From NCBI RefSeq assembly GCF_020010905.1, contig NZ_JAGJBY010000002.1, positions 1,116,001-1,180,000 of the forward strand: a stretch of DNA of 64,000 nucleotides, given 5' to 3'. Made by a program: the position numbers and the translations under genes. This document shows, piece after piece, positions 52,512-59,680 of this stretch. This DNA is from Streptomyces acidiscabies (lineage in GTDB: Bacteria; Actinomycetota; Actinomycetes; Streptomycetales; Streptomycetaceae). Each line of letters opens with the position of its first letter. Position 1 is the stretch's first letter. A model generated the notes under the pieces. That model was given only the letters and a program-made list of their open reading frames with translations, was not told the origin of the DNA and made no database searches.

Positions 52512-52817
52512 TTACGTCGACTGTGGCAAATGAGTCGTCGGTGCCGTTGTTGGTTTGGGTGAGCTCCTTGCTGGAGTTGCTGGTGACTTGGCATCGGATT
52601 CGACCCGGTTGTGGAGGGCTGCAAGTGGACCCTGATCCAAAGTCTGTTCGAACGCCTCCATGACTGTGCCTCGGGCTATTTGGATTCGCTGACCAATCGA
52701 AATGAGCCCTTCGCTAACAGCTTCGCCGGAAATGTGCTTAGATCGGTGGAGGCTGGGGATAAGATTTCCGGCTGCCATCAGTTCGAACGCGGTGCTGCAG
52801 TCTGGCTCTCCATGCAT
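52512..52817 (-). CDS. Small hypothetical protein in low-GC tract
   Basis: Not recognised. Up to 101 aa from ATG 52817; a second ATG (52778) overlaps the TGA of a short upstream frame (TGATG coupling), giving MAAGNLIPSLHRSKHISGEAVSEGLISIGQRIQIARGTV as a more likely start. That upstream frame begins with TTG near 52885 after AGGAGG and reads LQVKELRRAPQDRRPYLRAK. Ends in a Pro/Thr/Ser-rich tail. Same strand as and upstream of the XRE gene. The plus strand also has an open frame here, so the call is tentative. Confidence 0.4.
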   Translation of the reverse strand: MHGEPDCSTAFELMAAGNLIPSLHRSKHISGEAVSEGLISIGQRIQIARGTVMEAFEQTLDQGPLAALHNRVESDAKSPATPARSSPKPTTAPTTHLPQST

Positions 52818-53057
52818 TTCTTCCTCAGCTTCGCCCGCAAGTACGGTCTCCGGTCCTGCGGTGCTCTGCGCAGTTCCTTTACCTGCAACCTCGGTTTCCT
52901 CCTATTGGATTTCCTGCTTGACTAACGAGCGTCACGCGGCGTTATGGATGGAAAAATTCCTTGTGAATTATCACCATCGTTTTGGCTTCTGGGATCGCCA
53001 GTTCCGCGGGTGAACAATGCACTTACTAGAGGGGCCTCGGTGCTGTAAGGCGTGGCC

Positions 53058-53202
53058 TTACAGAGAAATCGCCTCGGCGAGTTCCGTCAGCGTGACGACC
53101 CGGAAGTCCTGGAGTCTCCGGACCATCTGTGACGCGAGGTACCAGGGCAGTGCCGGATGGCCGTAGGGGAGGAAGTCGGCGGTGTGTGGTGTGGGTTGGA
53201 TG
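53058..53202 (-). pseudogene. 3' fragment of the gene split by the ISAs1 element
   Basis: Reading the minus strand from the target duplication gives TPHTADFLPYGHPALPWYLA and SQMVRRLQDFRVVTLTELAE, then a TAA at 53058-53060. Removing the element and one copy of the 9-bp duplication joins this in frame to the 5' fragment at 54571-55073, restoring a 212-aa protein. The 240 bp between 52818 and 53057 hold nothing else convincing. Confidence 0.85.
53194..53202. repeat. Target-site duplication, left copy
   Basis: GGTTGGATG directly abuts the left end of the ISAs1-type element; the identical 9-mer follows the right end at 54571-54579. A 9-bp duplication is in the normal range for this IS family. Confidence 0.9.
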
Positions 53203-54570
53203 CAGGGCTCGATCAAGTTCCGTGAGTGTCCGGGGTGTTGGTGATGCCCAGGATGGCGAGTGCTCGTTCGGGTTCGTGGCGGATGGCGCGGGTGGTCTTG
53301 GCGATGTTGTCGGCTCCGAGGATCTTCAGGGTGCCGATGGCGAGGTTGCGGATGGTGGCCATGGCGCGGGGCGTGGTGCCGGCGTGAATGGTCGAGGCGT
53401 CCTCGGCGAACGTGACGTCTCGGATGTAGTGGGAGGAATTTTCGATTCCCCAGTGCCCGCGAATGGCGGTGGCGAGGTCGGCGGGGCGGGTTTGGTGGGC
53501 GGCGAGGCTGGTGACCGCGTAGACGTTCTCGCGGGTTTCGGGCCGACCGGTGGGCTTGCGGCGGCGGTGGACCCGGATGGCGAGGTGAGCGTGGGGGAAA
53601 GCGATGCCGCCGAGGTTGTCGGCGATGGCGCAGGTCTTGATCGAGCGGGACTCGCGGCGGCCGTGGGCGGTGGCGGAGGTGGTGTGCTGGACCTTGATCG
53701 ACGTCCAGGGCAGAGCGGCGAGCTGGGCGTAGGCAGTGGGCTGGTTGGTCTTGATGACGGCGATGTAGTGGGCCTTCTTCGTCTCGGCCAGCCAGGTGAT
53801 GTTGGCCTTCACTGAGTGGAGGGCATCGAAGGTGACGACGGTGCCGGCGAGGTCGAGTGGCGCCAGCAGGGGCTTGAAGTGGCGCACTTCGTTGGTCTTC
53901 GCACCGACCTCGACCTGGGCAATCGTGGCGACGCGGTCGTGGGTGACCGCCGAGAGCAGGTGACGGCGCGGCGCGGCCAGGCGGGCTGAGCCCCTGAGGG
54001 CCTTGCCGTCCACGGCGATGACCTGCCGCGATCGGGCCTCGGGCACTTCCGCGGACGCGGTGATGCGGTGCCGGTCGGCCAGGTAGGCGCCCACAGCCTG
54101 GTCCAGGGCGTCGCCGTCAAGTGCCGAAAGAACGCGTCCGAGAGTGACCGGCCTGGGGCTGCGCCGCCAGCCGAGCAGGTGACGGCGTACCCCGAGGGAT
54201 GCCAGCAGCGAGTTCGTGGCCCGCTCGCCGAACTCGGCGAGCTCGTCGATGCTCTTCGCTCCGCAGACGGCCGCGCAGGCACACACCAGCAAGATCGCCG
54301 TCAGCGAGTACCACCGGCCCCGGCGCGAGCGCGGATCCGGAACCGATTCGAGGTAGGGACGCAGGTCAGCGATCCGGTCCGCATCCAGCGGACCCAGCTT
54401 CTCCAGCACGGCAGGGATAGGGGAAGATGCAACAGCAGGCACGGGACGTCCTCGTGATCATCTGGCTTCGACACCACAATGATCACGAACCCCCGTGCCT
54501 GCTCTGCTGTCCGCCCCTACCGGCCTGATCGCCAACCCTCCACGCAATCACGGAACTTGACGGAGCCCTG
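53203..54570 (-). mobile_element. Complete ISAs1-family insertion sequence, 1368 bp
   Basis: Bounded by terminal inverted repeats at 53203-53225 (CAGGGCTCGATCAAGTTCCG...) and 54548-54570 (...GGAACTTGACGGAGCCCTG) that match at 21 of 23 positions, and by identical 9-bp duplications. One transposase gene fills it. Intact ends, duplication and frame indicate a recent, potentially active insertion. Confidence 0.93.
53213..54442 (-). CDS. ISAs1-family DDE transposase
   Basis: 409 aa, full length for ISAs1. N-terminal DDE_Tnp_1-associated domain (LRPYLESVPDPRSRRGRWYSLTAILLVCACAAVCGAKSIDELAEFG), then the catalytic domain with AVDGKALRGS (first Asp), VVTFDALHSVKANITWL (second Asp) and the C-terminal IRGHWGIENSSHYIRDVTFAEDAS (Glu in HWGIEN). 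No frameshift. Ends within the left inverted repeat, as usual in compact IS elements. Confidence 0.95.
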   Translation of the reverse strand: MPAVASSPIPAVLEKLGPLDADRIADLRPYLESVPDPRSRRGRWYSLTAILLVCACAAVCGAKSIDELAEFGERATNSLLASLGVRRHLLGWRRSPRPVTLGRVLSALDGDALDQAVGAYLADRHRITASAEVPEARSRQVIAVDGKALRGSARLAAPRRHLLSAVTHDRVATIAQVEVGAKTNEVRHFKPLLAPLDLAGTVVTFDALHSVKANITWLAETKKAHYIAVIKTNQPTAYAQLAALPWTSIKVQHTTSATAHGRRESRSIKTCAIADNLGGIAFPHAHLAIRVHRRRKPTGRPETRENVYAVTSLAAHQTRPADLATAIRGHWGIENSSHYIRDVTFAEDASTIHAGTTPRAMATIRNLAIGTLKILGADNIAKTTRAIRHEPERALAILGITNTPDTHGT

Positions 54571-55073
54571 GGTTGGATGCCGTTGGGGCCGTAGCCGTAC
54601 GGGGTGCCTAGGACTCCGTGGAGGCGTGGGGTGGGGACGAGGAGGATGTTGGGGGTGCCGGTGAGGGCGGGGCAGAGGGTGGTGGCTGTGCGGGTGTGGC
54701 GGGGGCAGACCGGGGGTTGGGTGGTGTGGAGGGTGGTTGCGCCTGGGGGGAGTTCGCCGGGGGAGGTTAGGAAGATGAACCCCTGCGGAGTGCGTGCGGG
54801 TTGGGCGCAGATCTGGCACAACAGGCGTTGCATGCAGTCGCGTTGACGCGCGGGGTGGACGAGTTTCCACTGGGGTTTACCGATGGGGAGGCCATTGCTG
54901 CCGACCTGTTGTGAACAGCGGGCCCAGAGCACGCCGTTGAGGTCCCGGTCGTCGGGGAGTTCGGTGCGGTAGCCGAGGCGGAGGCGGCCGTCGGGGCCGT
55001 ACACGCCCCGCAGGGACGAGTGGGGCGCGGGCGTCTCGCCCTCACGGCAGGTGATGTACGGGACGATCCTCAC
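54571..55073 (-). pseudogene. 5' fragment of a CxxC protein gene split by the ISAs1 element
   Basis: About 168 codons from a GTG at 55073 that overlaps the upstream ATPase stop (GTGA). Reads RIVPYITCREGETPAPHSSL, LNGVLWARC, RDCMQRLLCQICAQPARTP, VCPRHTRTATTLCPAL, GTPYGYGPNGIQP, where the element interrupts it. The Cys pairs (CQIC, VCPRH...LCP) suggest a zinc site. With the 3' fragment it makes a 212-aa protein. No function known; it was the translationally coupled partner of the ATPase in the WhiJ-type locus. Confidence 0.85.
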
Positions 55074-55474
55074 GCCGACCCCCGTACGCGCAACCCGCAG
55101 CACACGTCCTTGCCACCGACCGTTGCCTCGGCCCGCCACCACTCGGTGAGCGCGGACACGAGCAGCATCCCCCGCCCGGACTGCGCGTCCCAGTCGGGTT
55201 CCTTGACGACGGGGAGGACGCGGGAGCGATCGCTGACGGTGATGCGCAACTCGTCGCCGTAGTACTGGAGTACGAGGAGGGCGATACCCCCGGCGTACCG
55301 ATGGACGTTGGTGAGCAGCTCGGTGACGACCTCCAGCGCGTCGTCCAGGACGGCGTCAAGTCCCCATAACCGAACGTGGGACCGGACGACGCGGCGAACC
55401 CAGTGCAGTTCCTCGGGCTCGACGAACAAGGGCAACCGGAACTCCTCGTACGCGTCCTGCGCGTGTTCGACCAT
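55070..55474 (-). CDS. SpoIIAB/RsbW-like ATP-binding protein
   Basis: 134-aa HATPase_c_2 protein. LDDALEVVTELLTNVHRYAGG is the N box, LRITVSDRS the G1-like strand, and SGRGMLLVSALTEWWRAEA the G2/lid. Starts at ATG 55474. Divergent from the XRE gene at 55716 with 241 bp between, forming WhiJ-type locus 2. Its stop overlaps the start of the gene now split by the IS, so the insertion probably affects only that downstream partner. Confidence 0.88.
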   Translation of the reverse strand: MVEHAQDAYEEFRLPLFVEPEELHWVRRVVRSHVRLWGLDAVLDDALEVVTELLTNVHRYAGGIALLVLQYYGDELRITVSDRSRVLPVVKEPDWDAQSGRGMLLVSALTEWWRAEATVGGKDVCCGLRVRGSA

Positions 55475-55715
55475 GCCGCCTCCAGACCGCTCCCGCCTGT
55501 GCGTACGTGTCGAACGCGCGTTACGTGAAGGCGAGTTGAACTGACAGAACTTTGCTGTAACCAACAGGCTGCCCCCGATGAGTACTTGAACGCAACCTAC
55601 TTGGGTGCAATGTTGGAGCGAAGGGGTGATTGGAAAATTGACTTGGCATATTCGGCCACTTGGAGGGGAGTTGTACGGCACACTGGACGCCGACCTACGC
55701 GGTAGAGAGGTGAAG

Positions 55716-56582
55716 ATGCCCGCACACCTGCGACCAACTGTGCGACGACGTCGACTTGGAGCTGAGCTCAAACGCCTGCGCGAGGCGGCCGGCGTGAGCA
55801 TGGACGACGCGGGCGAGCACATCGACGGCGACAAGACGAAGATCTCGCGCATCGAGAACGGCCGTCAGGGCATCCGACCCCTGGAGATCAAGGCGCTGTT
55901 CGACAGGTTCGGCGTCGAGGACGAGAAGCTCAAGACCGCGCTCCTGACACTCGCCCGCGAGGCCAAGCGCAAGGGGTGGTGGCAGCAGTACGGGGACACG
56001 CTCCGCCCTGACTTCCAGGAGTTGCTGGCTCTGGAGTGGGACGCCGCGAGGATCCACACCTTCCAGGCCATGGTCGTACCCGGTCTGCTTCAGACGAGCG
56101 CGTACGCGGAAGCCATAAACCGAGGTACCAGCAGGCGCTCGACGGAGGAGGAGATCCAGAACCTGGTCCGGCTTCGGATGGAGCGGCAGAGCATCTTCGA
56201 GCGCGAGGAGCCGCCGCAGTACCTCTGCATCCTCGACGAAGCCGTGCTTCACCACGAAGTCGGCGGTTCCCTCGTCATGGCGGGACAACTTCGACGGTTG
56301 CTCGAAGTGGGAGAGCGGCCAGGGCTGTCCGTGCAGGTGGTTCCGTACGCGCAGGGTGGTTACGTCGGTCTCGAAGGGCCGTTCACCATCTACTCGTACC
56401 CGGAACACATGGCTCTGGACGTCGTGGGACTCAACTACCTCGACGGAGCTCTCTACTTGGAGGAAGATGGTTCTGTCGAGAGGTATCGCAGGGCCTTTGA
56501 CCAAGTGCGTGCCGCCGCTCTATCGTCTCGGCAGTCCATGGATCTGATCTCGCAGCTCGCGCGGGACTTCGAGGCGAAGTAA
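55716..56582 (+). CDS. WhiJ-like XRE regulator with DUF5753, locus 2
   Basis: 288 aa. HTH: LGAELKRLREAAGVSMDDAGEHIDGDKTKISRIENGRQGI. DUF5753: WWQQYGDTLRPDFQELLALEWDAARIHTFQAMVVPGLLQTSAYAEAINRG, then VRLRMERQSIFEREEPPQYLCILDEAVLHHEVGG and LSVQVVPYAQGGYVGLEGPFTIYSYP. Start ATG 55716. Followed 13 bp later by a DUF397 gene. Same domain order as 27176-28060 but only moderately similar, so the two loci are not a recent duplication. Confidence 0.93.
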   Translation: MPAHLRPTVRRRRLGAELKRLREAAGVSMDDAGEHIDGDKTKISRIENGRQGIRPLEIKALFDRFGVEDEKLKTALLTLAREAKRKGWWQQYGDTLRPDFQELLALEWDAARIHTFQAMVVPGLLQTSAYAEAINRGTSRRSTEEEIQNLVRLRMERQSIFEREEPPQYLCILDEAVLHHEVGGSLVMAGQLRRLLEVGERPGLSVQVVPYAQGGYVGLEGPFTIYSYPEHMALDVVGLNYLDGALYLEEDGSVERYRRAFDQVRAAALSSRQSMDLISQLARDFEAK

Positions 56583-56595
56583 GAGGCACTGTCTG

Positions 56596-56808
56596 ATGAT
56601 GCGGTACGACCTCCCGGCGGACCGTTGGGCCAAGTCCTCGTACAGTGCTGACACCAGCGGACAGTGCGTGGAGTACCAACTCGTAGGCGCTGAGCACGTC
56701 GCACTGGGGGACTCGAAGGACCGCACGCGAGGCGCCTTCGTCTTCCCGACGGCCGCTTGGAGTTCGTTCGTCCGCGCGGTGAAGCGTGAGGTCCTCCCGG
56801 GCGCGTGA
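56596..56808 (+). CDS. DUF397 protein, locus 2
   Basis: 70 aa: RWAKSSYSADTSGQCVEYQL ... ALGDSKDRTRGAFVFPTAAWSSFVRAVK. Complete DUF397 with the WxKSSYS opening and the GAFVFP-x-W-x-FV core. Lies 13 bp behind the XRE gene and is presumably its modulator. Confidence 0.92.
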   Translation: MMRYDLPADRWAKSSYSADTSGQCVEYQLVGAEHVALGDSKDRTRGAFVFPTAAWSSFVRAVKREVLPGA

Positions 56809-56864
56809 CCGCTGATGCGGGATGACTGTGATGCGGGACTTCGAGAGAAGCTAAGAGGAAACCG

Positions 56865-57077
56865 ATGATCCGCAGGAACCTCCCGACCGACGGCTGACGC
56901 AAGAGCAGCTACAGCGACGGAGGCAATGCTCAGTGCGTCGAGTACCTGCGCCTCGAACCCGATGAGATCGCCATCCGCGACACGAAGGCACCCGCGCGGG
57001 GTGCCTTCGTCTTCCCGGCGCTCTGCTGGACCTCGTTCGTCGACGCCGTGAAGCACGAGAACCTCCCGCGCACCTGA
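56865..57077 (+). pseudogene. Second DUF397 copy with an in-frame TGA
   Basis: From ATG 56865 the frame gives MIRRNLPTDG, a TGA at 56895-56897, then RKSSYSDGGNAQCVEYLRLE ... DTKAPARGAFVFPALCWTSFVDAVKHE and a TGA at 57075. The stop sits exactly where DUF397 proteins have the Trp of WxKSSYS, so a single TGG to TGA change explains it. Otherwise intact, so recently inactivated. Confidence 0.85.
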
Positions 57078-57081
57078 CCCC

Positions 57082-57660
57082 ATGAACACCCCGGCCCGGC
57101 ACCCCATCCCCGTACGCCGAGGCCGCCTCCGCCAAGCCGCGGCAAGCCTCGAACAAGCCACCGGCACCCACGTACAGATCATCGGCGGAACCCTGCTGCT
57201 GTCCCCACCCCGAACCGCCGAACACGCCGCCCCCCTCATCGCCCTGCGCGACACCCTCCGCCCCCAACTCCCGCCCCCGCACGAAGCCTTCAAGAACGTC
57301 TCCGTCCCCATGCCCGGCGACCCGGACGACTACGCGACCCCCGACCTGACCATCGGCCCCCGCGCCTTCAAGGACGACGACGGCCGGCTCCTGGACGCCG
57401 ACGCGGTCGAACTCGCCGTAGAGGTCATCTCCCCGAGCGAACGACTGAAGGGCATCAACGAGAAGACAGCCTGGTCCGCGTCCCCCGCTTGTTGCAGATC
57501 GCCCCGAGGACCGGCACATGGTCGCTGTTCGGCCGCCCCGGTGAGGGCGAGTACCGGAGCGTAGTACACGGCAAGTACGGCGAGACGGTACCGCTGCCCG
57601 CGGAACTCGGCGGCGAGCTGGGTACGACGGGCCTCGGGCTGTACGGCCCCCGCGGGACAG
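57082..57660 (+). pseudogene. Uma2-family endonuclease-like gene, frameshifted
   Basis: Begins MNTPARHPIPVRRGRLRQAA and carries the Uma2/PD-(D/E)xK pattern: DDYATPDLTIGPRAF and VELAVEVISPSERLKGINEKTAW. Near 57480 the frame is lost, and the continuation RLLQIAPRTGTWSLFGRPGEGEYRS ... TVPLPAELGG lies in another frame. A short deletion in the usual K-TxWYA-x-AGVPxLLQI stretch explains it. The nuclease-like half is thus separated from its last strands. Confidence 0.75.
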
Positions 57661-57675
57661 GGACCAGCGGCACTC

Positions 57676-57955
57676 ATGAACCCCGCCGAGTGGAAGCCCG
57701 TCACCACCGCAAGCTCCTGAGTGAAGCAGCGGAGGACAACCCTGAGTGCGGCCACCTTACGAGGACGCTGAACTGGCCCGCGAACTCGGCCAGTTCGTCT
57801 ACGACCCGCGTACCGCTCCCGGCCTGTCCCGGACGGAATCCGCCGAGCGTCACGGCATGAAGGAGACGCGGATCCCCGTATCGAAGGCGGAGGCGCCACC
57901 GTCCCTCCAGGCACGTGCCCTCAACGCCGGCCTCACCGAGGACGACGAAGCCCGG
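57676..57955 (+). pseudogene. Remnant of a HigA-like XRE antitoxin gene
   Basis: Three frames together resemble a small XRE antitoxin: MNPAEWKPVTT (57676 on), then HRKLLSEAAEDNPE in the next frame, then EDAELARELGQFVYDPRTAPGLSRTESAERHGMKETRI followed by EAPPSLQARALNAGLTEDD. The helix-turn-helix order is still visible (GLSRTE...AERHGM...TRI). Several indels destroy it. It trails the Uma2 remnant. Confidence 0.55.
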
Positions 57956-57958
57956 ACG

Positions 57959-59398
57959 TCACCCCCCCCACGCCTCCATCAACCGCTCAGGCCCGTACGT
58001 CCCCGCAAGCCCGTCGACAGAGAACCCGGACCGCGACACGGCGACCAGGGGAGTCCCCGCGTCCGCGCCGGGAACAGCCAGCGCGTCCCGCGCCAACGCG
58101 GCCAGCGCCCGCTGGTCGAACGCCCCGTGCTCGTACCACTTGACCGACCCGACGAACCCGATCTCCCGGGCCGGCGCCCGGTCGGCGCCCACCAGATCGA
58201 CCTCGGGATTGTTCGTACGAGGCCACCAGCCACCCACTTCGCGCACCTGCGGCCACGTCGAGTCGGGCAGCAGCCGCCCCAGCGACTCCCGTACGACGGG
58301 CTCGATCGCCCGGCCGCGCCACGAGGCCCACCCGCGTTCGACCGCCTCGGCCACGATCCGCCCGCGCCCGCGCTCGATCTCGGGGATTCCGCGTTCGAGG
58401 AAGGCCAGCCAGAACCGGAGGTAGGGGTCGGCGACGCGGTAGCGGCGGTCGCGGTCACCGGCGCGGACGGACAGCGGCGTGTCGACGGCGACGAGCCGCT
58501 TGTCGGCGAGGGTGCGCAGGACGGGGTTGAGCGAGCCGGGCGGCAGCGGCCGATCCATGGCTCCGGCCTTCGCCGCGATCGTCCCGAAGGTCCGCTCACC
58601 GCTGCCGATCACGGACAGCACGTGCCGGGCCTGGAGCGAGGTCGGGAACTCGGCGGCCAGTGCCCGCTCGCCGGAGACGAGGAGGGGGGAGGTGGGGTCG
58701 TCGAAGGCACGGGAGAGGAAGCCGGCGCGGCTCTCACCCTCCCGCCACTCCTGGCAGACCAGCGGCAGACCGCCGGTGATCAGGTGCGCGTCGAAGGCGT
58801 CGGCGGCCGGGAGCCCGGTCATCGCCATGACCTCGGCGGGGGAGAGCGGCGCGAGGACCATCTCCACGCCGCGCTGGTGGAAGGGGCGGCCGTACGCGGA
58901 GAGCCGCTCCATCATCGCGAGATCGCTGCCGATGAGGACGAGCAGGACGGGCTTGCGGCTCAGCACCCGGTCCCACACCGTCTGCAGGGTGCCTTCGAGT
59001 ACGGGGTCGCCTTCGAGCATCCAGGGGAGTTCGTCGAGTACGACGATGCTGGGGGCGTCGTCCGGAAGCACCGCCGCGAGCTGGCGCAGGGCGGTGTCCC
59101 ACGCGGCGACGCCGGTGACACCGGCGAGGAGTCCGGTGTCGGGCAGCGAGGAGTGCCGGACCTCGTCGAGGAACCGGGTCCGCTCCCGGTCGGCGCTCTC
59201 GCCCCGGGTGGCCTGGTGGACCACGTACGGCACCTGGGCGCGCTCACAGAACAGGTCGACGAGCCGCGACTTCCCGACCCGGCGCCGGCCGCGCAGGAGC
59301 AGGGCCCGGCCGCGCTGGTCGCCGCGCCCGGCGCGCACCCAGGCGAGGTGGCGGTCGAGGAGGGCCAGCTCGGTGGTGCGGCCTACGAAGCCTGGCAT
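57959..59398 (-). CDS. Archaeal-type AAA ATPase with DUF234 domain
   Basis: 479 aa. Opens with FVGRTTELALLDRHL, then Walker A LLRGRRRVGKSRLVDLF, Walker B SIVVLDELPWML and a sensor VLLVLIGSD. A winged-helix segment follows (FGTIAAKAGAMDRPLPPGSLNPVLRTLADKRLV) and a C-terminal DUF234 nuclease-like part (RWGR-like WPQVREVGGWWPRTNNPEVDLVGADR ... GSVKW) with a PD-(D/E)xK-style E-x-D...K. Common in archaea and sporadic in bacteria. Note the Walker A reads GRRRVGKS. Role unknown, possibly mobile-DNA or defence related. Confidence 0.88.
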   Translation of the reverse strand: MPGFVGRTTELALLDRHLAWVRAGRGDQRGRALLLRGRRRVGKSRLVDLFCERAQVPYVVHQATRGESADRERTRFLDEVRHSSLPDTGLLAGVTGVAAWDTALRQLAAVLPDDAPSIVVLDELPWMLEGDPVLEGTLQTVWDRVLSRKPVLLVLIGSDLAMMERLSAYGRPFHQRGVEMVLAPLSPAEVMAMTGLPAADAFDAHLITGGLPLVCQEWREGESRAGFLSRAFDDPTSPLLVSGERALAAEFPTSLQARHVLSVIGSGERTFGTIAAKAGAMDRPLPPGSLNPVLRTLADKRLVAVDTPLSVRAGDRDRRYRVADPYLRFWLAFLERGIPEIERGRGRIVAEAVERGWASWRGRAIEPVVRESLGRLLPDSTWPQVREVGGWWPRTNNPEVDLVGADRAPAREIGFVGSVKWYEHGAFDQRALAALARDALAVPGADAGTPLVAVSRSGFSVDGLAGTYGPERLMEAWGG

Positions 59399-59508
59399 GG
59401 GTCACCCTCCGTGGTTACTCGTAATGAACTTACTCAAGTGAATCATAGTAAGTCAGATATGAGCTTCCCCTCTGTCCAGCCCTTTCTCAAACCCCTGCGC
59501 AAACTCTG

Positions 59509-59542
59509 TTGACGGCGGCGATGTTACCGGTAACATCGCCGC
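59509..59542 (+). promoter_or_regulatory. Promoter with overlapping 28-bp palindromic operator for the GH35 operon
   Basis: A -35 TTGACG (59509-59514), 16-bp spacer and -10 TAACAT (59531-59536). Overlapping them, 59515-59542 is a perfect palindrome with half-site GCGGCGATGTTACC; the CCGG centre and its symmetry are typical of LacI-family operators. Repressor binding would cover the whole promoter. The gap 59399-59680 holds no gene. Confidence 0.82.
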
Positions 59543-59680
59543 GTCGGAGGTTGTGAGAACCGTCCCCACATCGACGTGGGCCGTCTTCTGGAGGTCGTGT
59601 GCCCGATCCTGCCCGCCTCCAGCGGCGTGCCCCACGAGTCCCCTCGCGCAAGCATCCCCTCAGCTCCGAAAGGACCCTCC

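Noticed and set aside
52611..52925. Plus-strand 104-residue frame as the RHS-2 immunity gene
   Set aside because: Antisense to a more protein-like minus-strand frame, separated from RHS-2 by a strong terminator and ~590 bp.
53129..53815. Gly/Val-rich plus-strand frame in the IS
   Set aside because: Antisense to the DDE transposase and crosses the left inverted repeat.
59576..59680. 35-residue N-terminal extension of the first GH35 enzyme
   Set aside because: Lies in the promoter leader, lacks a ribosome site, and the GH35 fold begins just after the ATG at 59681.
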